Below, piece by piece: positions 26,640 through 34,833 of a stretch of DNA of 64,000 nt (position 1 is its first letter; each line of letters begins with the position of its first letter). A program made the translations under genes and the position numbers. The stretch comes from DASUBN01 sp964584665. GTDB lineage: Bacteria > Pseudomonadota > Gammaproteobacteria > Natronospirales > REEB76. Where the stretch lies: NCBI GenBank assembly GCA_964584665.1, contig CAZPAO010000013.1:1-64000 (forward strand), given 5' to 3'. The notes beneath the pieces are model-generated. The model had not been told where the DNA came from. It did no database searches and was given only the letters and a program-made list of their open reading frames with translations.

Positions 26640-26987
26640 ATGAGCGCACCGCGTCAACAAGGCATCCTTAACCTCGCCATCAAGGACAAGAGCGCGCTCT
26701 ACAGCGCCTACATGCCCTTCATCAAGAACGGCGGTCTGTTCATCCCCACCAGCAAACCTTACCAGCTCGGTGACGAGGTCTTCATCCTGCTGCAGCTCAT
26801 GGAATCAGCCGAACGCCTGCCGGTGGCCGCCAAGGTCATCTGGGTGACGCCGCGCGGAGCCCAGGGCAAGCGCGCGGCCGGTATCGGCGTCCAGTTCAGT
26901 GAACAGGACGGCGGCAACACCTCCAAGAAGATCGAAAGTTACCTCGGCGGCGCCCTGCAGGCCGACCGTCCCACCCACACCATGTAG
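26640..26987 (+). CDS. pilZ: PilZ-domain protein, type IV pilus type
   Basis: A 115-residue protein that matches the PilZ of type IV pilus biogenesis: SAYMPFIKNGGLFIPT, then AAKVIWVTP and AAGIGVQF. In this short PilZ group the RxxxR and D/NxSxxG c-di-GMP-binding motifs are incomplete, as here, so it probably does not bind c-di-GMP. The ATG follows directly after the holB stop. It is the last member of the conserved fab-to-pilZ cluster. Confidence 0.9.
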   Translation: MSAPRQQGILNLAIKDKSALYSAYMPFIKNGGLFIPTSKPYQLGDEVFILLQLMESAERLPVAAKVIWVTPRGAQGKRAAGIGVQFSEQDGGNTSKKIESYLGGALQADRPTHTM

Positions 26988-26988
26988 C

Positions 26989-28335
26989 ATGGCCACCGGG
27001 AGCACACAGGCCGGGCTATCGGGTCCGGAAGAACGTGTGCGGCTGATTGCAGGACGCGCCGGCGAACACGTCAAGCGCGGCGAGTTGGCCGCGGCCCGCA
27101 GCCTCTACGAGCAGATACTCTCCATCGACCCCCGCCACGTGGAAGCCCTGAGCTTCATCGCCATGAGCCTGCTGTATGAGGGCGAGGCGCGACGCAGCGT
27201 GCAGATGCTGGAGCAGGCGGTCTTCGCCGGCCCCGACAACGCGAACCTCTACAAGAACCTCGGCATCGCCTATCGCGCCACCGGCAACGCACAGGGAGCC
27301 TTGAAGGCTTTCGAGCGGGCCGCGGCCCTCAAGCCCGATCTCGTGGCGGCCTTGCTCAACCACGGCGCCTTGCTGGCGGAACTCGGCCGCCACGACGAAG
27401 CGCTGTCATCGTATATGCGCGGATTCGAGGCGGCAGAAGCCAACGGCCTGTTCCTGGACGTGGCGGCGATCCCTGCCGGCATCCGCACGTTGGCGGAGAA
27501 GGCGATGCTGGCGCTGCGGGAGGCCCGCCTGGAGGTGTTCCATCGGGCTCTGGCACCGATCGAGCGCGCCCACGGCCGGCCGGCGCTGGAACGCGTCTGG
27601 CACTGCCTCGAGTCCTACCTTGGGCTGCGGCCTCCGATCACGCTGCCGCAGCTGCAGCGGCCCACCTTCATGAGCTTCCCCGGGTTGCCGGCGCGCGCCT
27701 GGTATGAGCGCGAGGAGTTCGCCTGGATGCCGGAGATGGAACGGCATACCGGCGAGATTCGCGAGGAGCTGCTGGCGGTGCTGGCCCAGGACCAGGGGTT
27801 CCGCCCCTTCGTGGAGATGCCGGAGACCCATCCCGGCGCTTCCTATTGGCGGGAACTGAACCATTCGCCCAGTTGGAATGCATTCTTCTTCTACCGGGAT
27901 GGCGAAGCCTACACCGACAACCAGGCCCGCTGTCCCAAGACCATCGCAGCCCTGGATGCGGCGCCCCTCAACCGGGTGGCGGACCATTCGCCGGAGTCCC
28001 TGTATTCCATACTCACGCCCGGAGCCCACATCCCACCTCACACCGGCGTCATCAACGTGCGCCTCGTGGTGCATCTGCCCTTGATCGTGCCGCCGGATTG
28101 CGGCATCCGCGTGGGCTCCGAGACGCGGGGCTGGACCGAAGGCCAGTGCATCGCCTTCGACGATACCTACGAGCACGAGGCCTGGAACAAGAGCAAGCAG
28201 ACCCGCGTGGTGATGATCTTCGACGTGTGGAACCCGGCGCTGACGCTGCCGGAACGGGAGGGCATGCGTCTCGCCATCGAGGAACTGGGGCGCTTCAACC
28301 GCAGCCACGGTGGGAAGCCGCAATCCTTGGCCTGA
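26989..28335 (+). CDS. TPR protein with aspartyl/asparaginyl beta-hydroxylase domain
   Basis: A 448-residue cytoplasmic protein. TPR repeats fill about residues 15-150. The C-terminal half is a 2-oxoglutarate/Fe(II) hydroxylase of the Asp/Asn beta-hydroxylase family: iron-ligand His in PPHTGVINVRLVVHLPL and in AFDDTYEHEAWN, then RVVMIFDVWNP. ATG 26989 is one base after the pilZ stop, though the frame stays open to 26899. The substrate is unknown; bacterial relatives act on proteins or on lipid parts. A hairpin terminator follows. Confidence 0.88.
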   Translation: MATGSTQAGLSGPEERVRLIAGRAGEHVKRGELAAARSLYEQILSIDPRHVEALSFIAMSLLYEGEARRSVQMLEQAVFAGPDNANLYKNLGIAYRATGNAQGALKAFERAAALKPDLVAALLNHGALLAELGRHDEALSSYMRGFEAAEANGLFLDVAAIPAGIRTLAEKAMLALREARLEVFHRALAPIERAHGRPALERVWHCLESYLGLRPPITLPQLQRPTFMSFPGLPARAWYEREEFAWMPEMERHTGEIREELLAVLAQDQGFRPFVEMPETHPGASYWRELNHSPSWNAFFFYRDGEAYTDNQARCPKTIAALDAAPLNRVADHSPESLYSILTPGAHIPPHTGVINVRLVVHLPLIVPPDCGIRVGSETRGWTEGQCIAFDDTYEHEAWNKSKQTRVVMIFDVWNPALTLPEREGMRLAIEELGRFNRSHGGKPQSLA

Positions 28336-28355
28336 ACCGGGCTGATGCGGAGACG

Positions 28356-28380
28356 AAAAAGCCGCTCTGAGAGCGGCTTT
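28356..28380. terminator. Bidirectional rho-independent terminator
   Basis: GCCGCTC-tga-GAGCGGC (28361-28377) is flanked by AAAAA on the left and TTT on the right, so it can stop transcripts from both convergent genes: the hydroxylase gene ending at 28335 and the cNMP-rhodanese gene ending at 28409. Confidence 0.85.
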
Positions 28381-28408
28381 CTGCTTTCCTGGGTCTGAGG
28401 AGCCGCTG

Positions 28409-29446
28409 CTATGCTGCGGCGCCACCCTTCAAGACGTACACGTCGAAGCCGCGCTCGCTCAGGATGTAGGCGCCCGCCGAGCTGCGGCGCCCGGTGTCGC
28501 AATACACCACATACTTCTTCTTGGGATCGAGGGTGTCGAGCTTCAAGCGTATGAAGTAGAGAGGGATGTTGATGGCCCCTTCCTGATGCTTGTTCTCGAA
28601 CTCGCTGGGCAGGCGCACGTCCAGCCACTGGCCGCCGCCGGCGACGATCTTCTCGCCCTCGGCCAGGTCGATCCACTTCTGGCTGGGTTCGTTCAGGAGC
28701 TTCTTGAAGTCGTCCTTGGCGAGCCGCACCAGCGAACCGTCCGTGAGCATGGTGATGGTGGCGTTGCGCTTGGCGTCTGAGATCAGCGCTTCCTCACCGA
28801 AACCGTCGCCGGTGGTGAGCTCGGCGAGCTTGATGCCGGCCTTGTTGGTCGGCGTCTCGCGAGTCACCACGCACTTGCCGGAGGTGACGATGTAGAAGTA
28901 ATCGCCTTCGTCACCCTGCTTGATGATGACGTCGCCCGCCTTGCGCGCGATGTTCTCCATGCGCATCAGCACCGCCTGGATGTTGGCGGGCGGGATGCGG
29001 TGGAAGGCCTTGGTCTGGAGGATGGTGGTCATCCAGTCGTCGGCCGGCGCCTCTTCCTGGGCCTGCAGTTCACCGACCTCGAAGGCGCCGGTCTGGTCCC
29101 AGGTGAGCATGATGTCCAGGAGGTCGCTGTCGACGCCGAACCACTCGACGTTTGTCTTGGCGCGCGCGGCGAGATGGCGCGGGATCTGCGGGGCTAGGGG
29201 ATGGCGCGCTTCTTCGCTGCCGCCGGTGATCACGCGCACGATCTTGTCACCCGAGCGCAGTTCCACTTCGCCCTTGACGAGATACACGGTGCGCTTGTCG
29301 GCGTCGCCCTGGCGGAACACATAGCGTCCGGCCTCGGTATCCTGCACCTGGCTCTTGCTGGCGAGGTCAGCCTGGTTCTCCGGCTTGAGACCGCTCAGGG
29401 GCGAGAATTGCTTGATGAGTTCGCGGTCGAGGGGTCGCGGTGCCAT
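28409..29446 (-). CDS. Two cyclic-nucleotide-binding domains fused to rhodanese
   Basis: A 345-residue soluble protein. The first cNMP-like fold (about 15-120) lacks a clear phosphate-binding cassette. The second (about 140-245) has GFGEEALISDAKRNATI, close to the canonical cassette. A rhodanese domain ends the protein, with nucleophile Cys316 in YCDTGRRSS. No helix-turn-helix is seen, so it is not a CRP-type regulator. It may link a cyclic nucleotide signal to sulfur transfer or persulfide handling; this is inference. The upstream region has strong palindromes. Confidence 0.88.
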   Translation of the reverse strand: MAPRPLDRELIKQFSPLSGLKPENQADLASKSQVQDTEAGRYVFRQGDADKRTVYLVKGEVELRSGDKIVRVITGGSEEARHPLAPQIPRHLAARAKTNVEWFGVDSDLLDIMLTWDQTGAFEVGELQAQEEAPADDWMTTILQTKAFHRIPPANIQAVLMRMENIARKAGDVIIKQGDEGDYFYIVTSGKCVVTRETPTNKAGIKLAELTTGDGFGEEALISDAKRNATITMLTDGSLVRLAKDDFKKLLNEPSQKWIDLAEGEKIVAGGGQWLDVRLPSEFENKHQEGAINIPLYFIRLKLDTLDPKKKYVVYCDTGRRSSAGAYILSERGFDVYVLKGGAAA

Positions 29447-29490
29447 ATGCTTCTTTTCAGCCCTTCACTACAGCAACTTATTGTTCTACC

Positions 29491-29519
29491 GGGGAATTCC
29501 CCACCCGGGAACCCGGGAA
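29491..29519. promoter_or_regulatory. Palindrome plus tandem repeat upstream of the cNMP-rhodanese gene
   Basis: GGGGAATTCCCC is a perfect 12-bp palindrome at 29491-29502. It is followed at once by two tandem copies of CCCGGGAA (29504-29511 and 29512-29519). The cluster sits 45-75 bases before the cNMP-rhodanese start, where an operator would be expected. The regulator is unknown. Confidence 0.4.
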
Positions 29520-29574
29520 TGACCATTCTACCATACCCCTGTCGCAGGCCGGCCTGGAAGGCTTAGGCCGCGTT

Positions 29575-29976
29575 TCAGGCGGTCTTATGGGCCACTGGCA
29601 CCGGGCGGCGGTTGGCACCCACCCGCACATAGGTGAGCTGGGCGGTGGCCACCTTCACGGTCAGGTCACGCTCCCCGTCGCTGCGTTGCGAGAACACCGT
29701 GACGTCGATGGCGATGGAGGTGTTGCCGACCCGGCCCACATCTGTATAGAAACTGACCACATCGCCCACGTAGACCGGGCTCACGAACACGAAATCGTTG
29801 ACCGCCACGGTCACCACCCGGCCGCCGGCCCGGCGGTAGGCGAGGATGGCCCCGGCGATGTCCGCGTGCGACATGATCCAGCCGCCGAAGATGTCGCCCA
29901 GGCCGTTGGTGTCCTTGGGCATGGCCAGGGTGCGGACCTCAGCGGAGCGGTCTGCCGGCGGCGCGTCGAACTTCAT
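29575..29976 (-). CDS. yciA: YciA-type acyl-CoA thioesterase
   Basis: A 133-residue single-hotdog thioesterase that hydrolyses acyl-CoAs. Family features are LAMPKDTNGLGDIFGGWIMSH with the catalytic Asp in GDIFGGW, then the central VAVNDFVFVSPVYVGDVVSF. The start overlaps the stop of the upstream beta-oxidation gene (ATGA), which suggests a role in releasing CoA during fatty acid breakdown. Confidence 0.9.
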   Translation of the reverse strand: MKFDAPPADRSAEVRTLAMPKDTNGLGDIFGGWIMSHADIAGAILAYRRAGGRVVTVAVNDFVFVSPVYVGDVVSFYTDVGRVGNTSIAIDVTVFSQRSDGERDLTVKVATAQLTYVRVGANRRPVPVAHKTA

Positions 29977-32021
29977 GCCTTGGGTTCCTTGAGGGCGGCG
30001 GCGCTCCAGCCGACATCCGGCTTGAAGCGGGGGCCGTGGACCTCTGCGAGCTGGCCGAGGCGGGCTTCGACCTTGGCGGCGCCTGCGGCGCGGATATAGT
30101 TGATGGGGCCGCCGCGGAAGGGCGCGAAGCCGGTGCCGAAGATGACACCTGCATCCAGCAGGTCCGCGTCCGCCACGATGCCTTCGCGCAACACCGCCAC
30201 CGCTTCGTTCAGCATGGGCAGGATCAGGCGGTCCTGCAGGTCCTGGGTGGCGCCCCGGGCCTTGGATTTGTCTTTCACGGGTTTGCCGTCGGCATACTTG
30301 TAGAAACCCTCGCCGGTCTTGCGGCCGAGCTTCTTCGCTTCCACCAGCTTCACCAGGCTCGCCGGGATCTTCTTGTCGAACTCCTTGGCGAAAACCTTGG
30401 CCACCGAGAGGCTGACGTCGAGTCCCACGGTGTCGGCGAGTTCCGCCGGCCCCATGGGCATGCCGAAGTCCAGCGCCGCCTGATCGATAGCTTCCAGTGC
30501 CACGCCGTCGTCCGCGGCGAGCATGGCTTCCATCATGTAGGGCATGAGTATCCGGTTCACCAGGAAGCCGGGCGCGCTCTTCACCGGCACCGCGAGCTTG
30601 TCGATGTGACGGGCGAAGGCGAGGGCCTTGGCAACCACTTCCTTGGGAGTGTCCTCGGCGTGGATCACCTCGACCAGCGGCATCTTGGCCACGGGGTTGA
30701 AGAAGTGCAGGCCCACGAGGCGGGTCGGCTGCTTCAGCACCGTGCGCAGGGTCTCGAGGCGGATGCTGGAGGTGTTGGTGGCGAGCACTTCGTCGGGGCC
30801 CATCACGGCATCGAGCTTCTTGTAGAGCGTCTGTTTCGCGTCCACGTCCTCGAAGATGGCCTCGATGGCCACCTGGGCATCCTTCGCGCCGTCACCCGCC
30901 ACGTCCATCTTGAGGCGCGCCGTGGCCGCATCCACCTCGGCACCCTTGAGCTTCTTCTCGAACAGCTTGCGCGCGCGTCCGAGGGCCGGTTGTATGTACT
31001 TCTCTTCCCGGTCCTGCAATGTCACCTCGAAGCCGCGCAGGGCGCACCAGGCCGCGATATCGCCGCCCATGGTGCCGGCGCCGATGACGTGCACGTGTTT
31101 CAAGGCGAGGTCGGATTTCTTGCCCAGGGACTTCAATCGGTCCTGCAGCAGGAACACGCGCATGAGGTTGTGGGAGACATCCAGCTCCAACATGTGTCCG
31201 AAGGAACGGGCCTCGGCCTCGAACTGGGATTCGCCCGCCGCGTACTTCTTCCACAGGTCGATCACGGCGTAGGGCGCCGGATAGTGGTCGCGGCGCACCT
31301 TGGCGGCCTGCACCTGCTTCACCAATATGTTGGCGATGAAGGGACGCAGTGGCGCGGAACCCAGCAGCTTCTGGACGAAGGGCGCACTCTTCTTGGGCGC
31401 ACCCGCCAGTACCAGGCGCTTGGCAGCGTCGCGGGCATCCGCTTCCTTCACTAGCTTGTCGACGAGGCCGATCTTGAGCGCTTCCTTGCCGCGCACGTTG
31501 CGGCCGCTCAGCATGAAGCCCATGGCCGGAAGCACACCCACCAGGCGCACCGAACGCACGCTGCCGCCGAAACCCGGATGCACGCCGATCTTCACCTCCG
31601 GCAGACCGAGCGCCAACTTGTCATCATCCACGCCCACGCGGTAGGTGCAGGCGAGCGACAGCTCCAGGCCGCCGCCCAGGCAGTAGCCGTTGATGAGCGC
31701 GGCGGAGGGGCAGGACAGCTTCTCGATCTGCTCGAAGATCAGCTGGCCTCCACGGGCCATGCGGTAGGCTTCCTCCTGGACGCGCAGGTCCTTGATCTCC
31801 TTGATGTCGGCGCCGGCGATGAAACCGGATTTCTTGCCGGAGTAGATGACGAGGCCCTTGGGTCTCATCGCCGCCACCTCTTTCAGGCGCTCGCTCAACT
31901 CCAGCATCACGGCTGTCGATAGCACGTTGGCGCTGGCGCCGGCCTTGTCGAAGCATAGCCAGGCGACGCCGTCCGCGTCCTGCTCGATGCGCCAGTTGGC
32001 CTGGGTGTTGCTGTCAGCCAT
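29973..32021 (-). CDS. Fatty acid oxidation complex alpha subunit (enoyl-CoA hydratase / 3-hydroxyacyl-CoA dehydrogenase)
   Basis: A 682-residue bifunctional enzyme of FadJ/FadB type. The N-terminal crotonase domain (about 1-190) has GFIAGADIKEI and NGYCLGGGLELSLA. The NAD-binding domain starts near 315 with HVIGAGTMGGDIAAW, and the dehydrogenase parts include NTSSIRLETL and GLHFFNPV. ATG 32021 matches the family start, though the frame is open to 32108. No thiolase gene is adjacent; the partner is a YciA thioesterase instead. FadJ-like is more likely than FadB, with moderate certainty. Confidence 0.92.
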   Translation of the reverse strand: MADSNTQANWRIEQDADGVAWLCFDKAGASANVLSTAVMLELSERLKEVAAMRPKGLVIYSGKKSGFIAGADIKEIKDLRVQEEAYRMARGGQLIFEQIEKLSCPSAALINGYCLGGGLELSLACTYRVGVDDDKLALGLPEVKIGVHPGFGGSVRSVRLVGVLPAMGFMLSGRNVRGKEALKIGLVDKLVKEADARDAAKRLVLAGAPKKSAPFVQKLLGSAPLRPFIANILVKQVQAAKVRRDHYPAPYAVIDLWKKYAAGESQFEAEARSFGHMLELDVSHNLMRVFLLQDRLKSLGKKSDLALKHVHVIGAGTMGGDIAAWCALRGFEVTLQDREEKYIQPALGRARKLFEKKLKGAEVDAATARLKMDVAGDGAKDAQVAIEAIFEDVDAKQTLYKKLDAVMGPDEVLATNTSSIRLETLRTVLKQPTRLVGLHFFNPVAKMPLVEVIHAEDTPKEVVAKALAFARHIDKLAVPVKSAPGFLVNRILMPYMMEAMLAADDGVALEAIDQAALDFGMPMGPAELADTVGLDVSLSVAKVFAKEFDKKIPASLVKLVEAKKLGRKTGEGFYKYADGKPVKDKSKARGATQDLQDRLILPMLNEAVAVLREGIVADADLLDAGVIFGTGFAPFRGGPINYIRAAGAAKVEARLGQLAEVHGPRFKPDVGWSAAALKEPKA

Positions 32022-32113
32022 GGGAGACTCCGGGTGTTCGTGTAGTTGTCGGGCGGGGAGCCGCGTCCTGCGGCCCATCATCATAGGAAGGGGCCGAGGC
32101 AGCCGCAAGCAGG

Positions 32114-32794
32114 CTATTCGGGGGCGAGTTTCCCTTCGTCCAGCCCCGTGAAACGGGTGCCGGCGGGCACCTTGAGCAGGCGTGTGCGGATCTCCTGGTC
32201 GACCCGGGTCATGCTGGTGTAGCGGGCATCGTCCTCGCCGGTCTGGGTGCCATTCAGGGTGCGCTGTATGAAGTTGCGGGTGCCACGACGCCGGAGGCGG
32301 GAAGCCTTCTCGTATACGTCGAACCAGTCCCCGGGCACCCGGTCGCCGAATCGCAGGCCGGCATATTCCCGCAGTACGGCCAGCCGCGCCTCGTTGGCGG
32401 CGATGTAGATGCGCGCCTCCTCATCGGTCTGCAGCATCTCGCTGCTCTGCTCGCGCAGTTTCTTGCGGACCTCGGGCGGCAGATCCAGGATCTCCATGTT
32501 GAGCAGGCGCCGGTCCACGCTGTCCATGAGTTCGCGGCGCAGGGCCTGCAGCGGTTCCCGGTCCCGGCGCAGTACGGTCTCGAACTCCAGCAGGTTGGAG
32601 CGCACAGACTCCCGCACCTCCGGCGTCATCTCTTCCAGCAGCGCCTCGCGCAGCACACGCAGGCGGTCGTCGGTGAACTTCGCGTCCAACCAGCTCTGCC
32701 AGGCCTGCTCCATGCTGGCGCGGCGGCGGCGCACCAGCAGCGCCACCACGCTGGCGAAAGCGGCGAGGGTGAGACCGGCCAGCAGCCAGCGCAT
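32114..32794 (-). CDS. Unrecognised membrane-anchored helical protein
   Basis: A 226-residue protein with one N-terminal membrane helix (WLLAGLTLAAFASVVALLV) followed by RRRR and a long charged, helix-rich cytoplasmic part with many Arg and Glu. No known family was recognised. ATG 32794 overlaps the stop of the upstream endonuclease-family gene, so the two are co-translated. The open frame continues to 33136 in an alternative reading of that gene, which I reject. Confidence 0.75.
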   Translation of the reverse strand: MRWLLAGLTLAAFASVVALLVRRRRASMEQAWQSWLDAKFTDDRLRVLREALLEEMTPEVRESVRSNLLEFETVLRRDREPLQALRRELMDSVDRRLLNMEILDLPPEVRKKLREQSSEMLQTDEEARIYIAANEARLAVLREYAGLRFGDRVPGDWFDVYEKASRLRRRGTRNFIQRTLNGTQTGEDDARYTSMTRVDQEIRTRLLKVPAGTRFTGLDEGKLAPE

Positions 32795-33537
32795 CAGCGT
32801 GCGCTCCGCACGTGGAAGTCGCAGACCAGCGGCAGATGGTCGGAGAGCGAAGTGCGAGGGATGTCGAAACGCGTCACATCGATCGCGTCGCCGTGGAGGA
32901 TGAAGTCGAGCTGCCGCAACGGCCGGTTGCTGGGCCAGGATGGCAGGTTGGCGGTGTTGGCGTTCTTCAACCCGCTGTGCTGGATGAAGCTCTCGATCTC
33001 GTGGTCGCCCCACAAGGTGTTGAAGTCGCCGGCGACGATGACCGGCTTGGGGGCGCTGCGCACGAGGGAGGCTAGGTGGTGCATCTGCTGGTGCCGGTGA
33101 CTGCGCTTGAGGGACAGGTGCACCAGGAACAGGCACACCTGATCCAACTCGAGTTCCATGATAAGCCGCTTCACACCCAGTTCAAAGTAGTGGATGCGCT
33201 GGACCGCATCCGGGTAACGCGTGAGGAAGGCATTGCCCTGCTTATTGAGGATGGGCAGCCTGCGGTTGAAGGAGTTGATGCCGTATTTGTTCTGGAAATG
33301 GGGGGAATGGCCGATGGCCTTGCCGATGGCCTCCGCCTGGTTCACTGCCGAGGCGCGCCGTGACCCCAGGTCCACCTCTACCAGGCCGACGATGTCCGGC
33401 GCCTGGTCCCGTATGAAGTCGGTGAGCTGGGCCAGGTTCCGGCTGGTGTTGCGCAGGTAGCCCGCCCCCGGCAGGGGCAGGTGGAAGCCCGGGCCGGTGC
33501 CCGTGGCGTAGCGGATGTTGTAGAGCAGCAGGCGCAA
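32794..33537 (-). CDS. Endonuclease/exonuclease/phosphatase family protein
   Basis: A 247-residue protein of the EEP fold. Visible catalytic motifs are YNIRYA near the N-terminus, DIVGLVEVD (metal Glu), VAGDFNT (Asp/Asn) and SDHLPLVCDF (final Asp-His). Substrates in the family range from DNA to phosphoinositides and sphingomyelin. It is divergent from a cardiolipin synthase-like gene, 54 bases away, which makes a phospholipid-related role possible. No signal peptide is apparent. Confidence 0.88.
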   Translation of the reverse strand: MRLLLYNIRYATGTGPGFHLPLPGAGYLRNTSRNLAQLTDFIRDQAPDIVGLVEVDLGSRRASAVNQAEAIGKAIGHSPHFQNKYGINSFNRRLPILNKQGNAFLTRYPDAVQRIHYFELGVKRLIMELELDQVCLFLVHLSLKRSHRHQQMHHLASLVRSAPKPVIVAGDFNTLWGDHEIESFIQHSGLKNANTANLPSWPSNRPLRQLDFILHGDAIDVTRFDIPRTSLSDHLPLVCDFHVRSAR

Positions 33538-33591
33538 GTGGCGTGACGGGGGTTTAGAATCGTTCGAAGACTATACCAGCCGGACCCTCCG

Positions 33592-34689
33592 ATGGCGGCG
33601 CAAGCCAGCGTACGTAAAATCAGCCCCTTGCCCGCGCACATCTACACCGAGGGCGACGAGCTGTACGAGGCCATGCTCGCCGCCATCCGCGGCGCGCGCC
33701 GCAGCGTCAAGTTCGAGAGCTACATATTCGCTGACGATGAGGTGGGCCAGCGCTTCATCGAGGCGCTGGTGGAGCGAGCCCGGGCCGGCGTGCAGGTGCT
33801 GGTCTACATCGACGCGGTGGGTTCCTTGTTCTCGGGACCGCATCGGGTCGAGGAGGCGCTCAAGGCCGGCGGCGTGCAGGTGCGCTGGTTCCAGCGCTGG
33901 AACTGGCGTGACCCCGGCCGCTACAACCGGCGCAACCACCGCAAGCTGCTGGTGGTGGACGGACGCGTCGGCTTCTTCGGCGGCTTCAACATCCACCGCG
34001 AGAACTCCCATTCGGTGTTCGGCGAGCTGCGTTGGCGCGATACCCATGTGGAAGTCACCGGGCCCCTGGCCCGTGGCCTGCAGGTCCTGTTCGATGCCTT
34101 CTGGCGCAACCAGGTTCGGCCGAGCCCGGAACTGGAGGTGGAGGGCGGTCACCTCCTCATCACCAACCATTCCCACCGCGGCCGCAACCACCTGCATAAG
34201 CTCTATGGCCGCAAGTTCGCCGAGGCGAAGCAGAGCATCCACCTCACCACTCCGTACTTCGTGCCGGACTATCGGACCCGTCGATCCCTGATGCACGCGG
34301 CGCTCAGAGGGGTGGAGGTACGGCTGGTGGTGCCCCACAAGCCCGACGCCCGCATCGTGCAATGGGCAGCCCATGCGGCCTATGCCAACCTGATGGCGGC
34401 CGGGGTGCATATCCATGAATACCTGCCCCGCATGCTCCATGCCAAGACCATCGTCATAGACGGGGAGTGGTGCAGCGTCGGCACCGCCAATCTGGACTAC
34501 CGCAGCTTCTTCCTGAACTATGAGTTGACCCTGGTGAGCACTGACAAGGCCCTGGTGGAGAAGCTGGAGTCCGACTTCCAAGGAGACCTTAAACAATCCG
34601 TGGCCATCCAGCCCAAGCGCTGGGCCAGACGCCGCTGGTGGCTGAAATCGCTCGAAGCCATCGGTTGGGCTGCTCGTCACTGGCTATAA
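33592..34689 (+). CDS. Phospholipase D/cardiolipin synthase family protein
   Basis: A 365-residue enzyme with two HKD motifs: His116 in NHRKLLVVDGRVGFFGG, and His283 in HAKTIVIDGEWCSVGTANLDYRS. The layout without N-terminal membrane helices resembles ClsB-type cardiolipin synthases, which join phosphatidyl groups at the inner membrane. It is divergent from the EEP-family gene. The ATG at 33592 starts MAAQASVRKI. Confidence 0.9.
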   Translation: MAAQASVRKISPLPAHIYTEGDELYEAMLAAIRGARRSVKFESYIFADDEVGQRFIEALVERARAGVQVLVYIDAVGSLFSGPHRVEEALKAGGVQVRWFQRWNWRDPGRYNRRNHRKLLVVDGRVGFFGGFNIHRENSHSVFGELRWRDTHVEVTGPLARGLQVLFDAFWRNQVRPSPELEVEGGHLLITNHSHRGRNHLHKLYGRKFAEAKQSIHLTTPYFVPDYRTRRSLMHAALRGVEVRLVVPHKPDARIVQWAAHAAYANLMAAGVHIHEYLPRMLHAKTIVIDGEWCSVGTANLDYRSFFLNYELTLVSTDKALVEKLESDFQGDLKQSVAIQPKRWARRRWWLKSLEAIGWAARHWL

Positions 34690-34787
34690 AGTGTTCGATA
34701 AGTCACTTTTAAGATATTCAGTATCTAATTGATATTTAACGTTATTAATCACAGAATAATCTCCGTACCGCCGGTCAGTGTGCCGAT

Positions 34788-34807
34788 GCTAGAGTGCAGC
34801 CTCTAGC
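34788..34807. promoter_or_regulatory. Inverted repeat upstream of the S9 peptidase gene
   Basis: GCTAGAG-tgcagc-CTCTAGC is a perfect 7-bp inverted repeat, 27 bases before the ATG, between a clearly AT-rich stretch (34690-34770) and the GAGGAG ribosome site. It may be an operator or a leader hairpin. A shorter repeat, AGATA-ttcag-TATCT, lies at 34712-34726. Confidence 0.4.
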
Positions 34808-34833
34808 CGCCTGAAACTCTTGAGGAGCAGACC

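Noticed and set aside
34688..34710. AAAGTG/CACTTT hairpin as terminator of the cardiolipin synthase-like gene
   Set aside because: The stem is short and AT-rich with a 10-base loop, overlapping the stop codon, so it is too weak to call.
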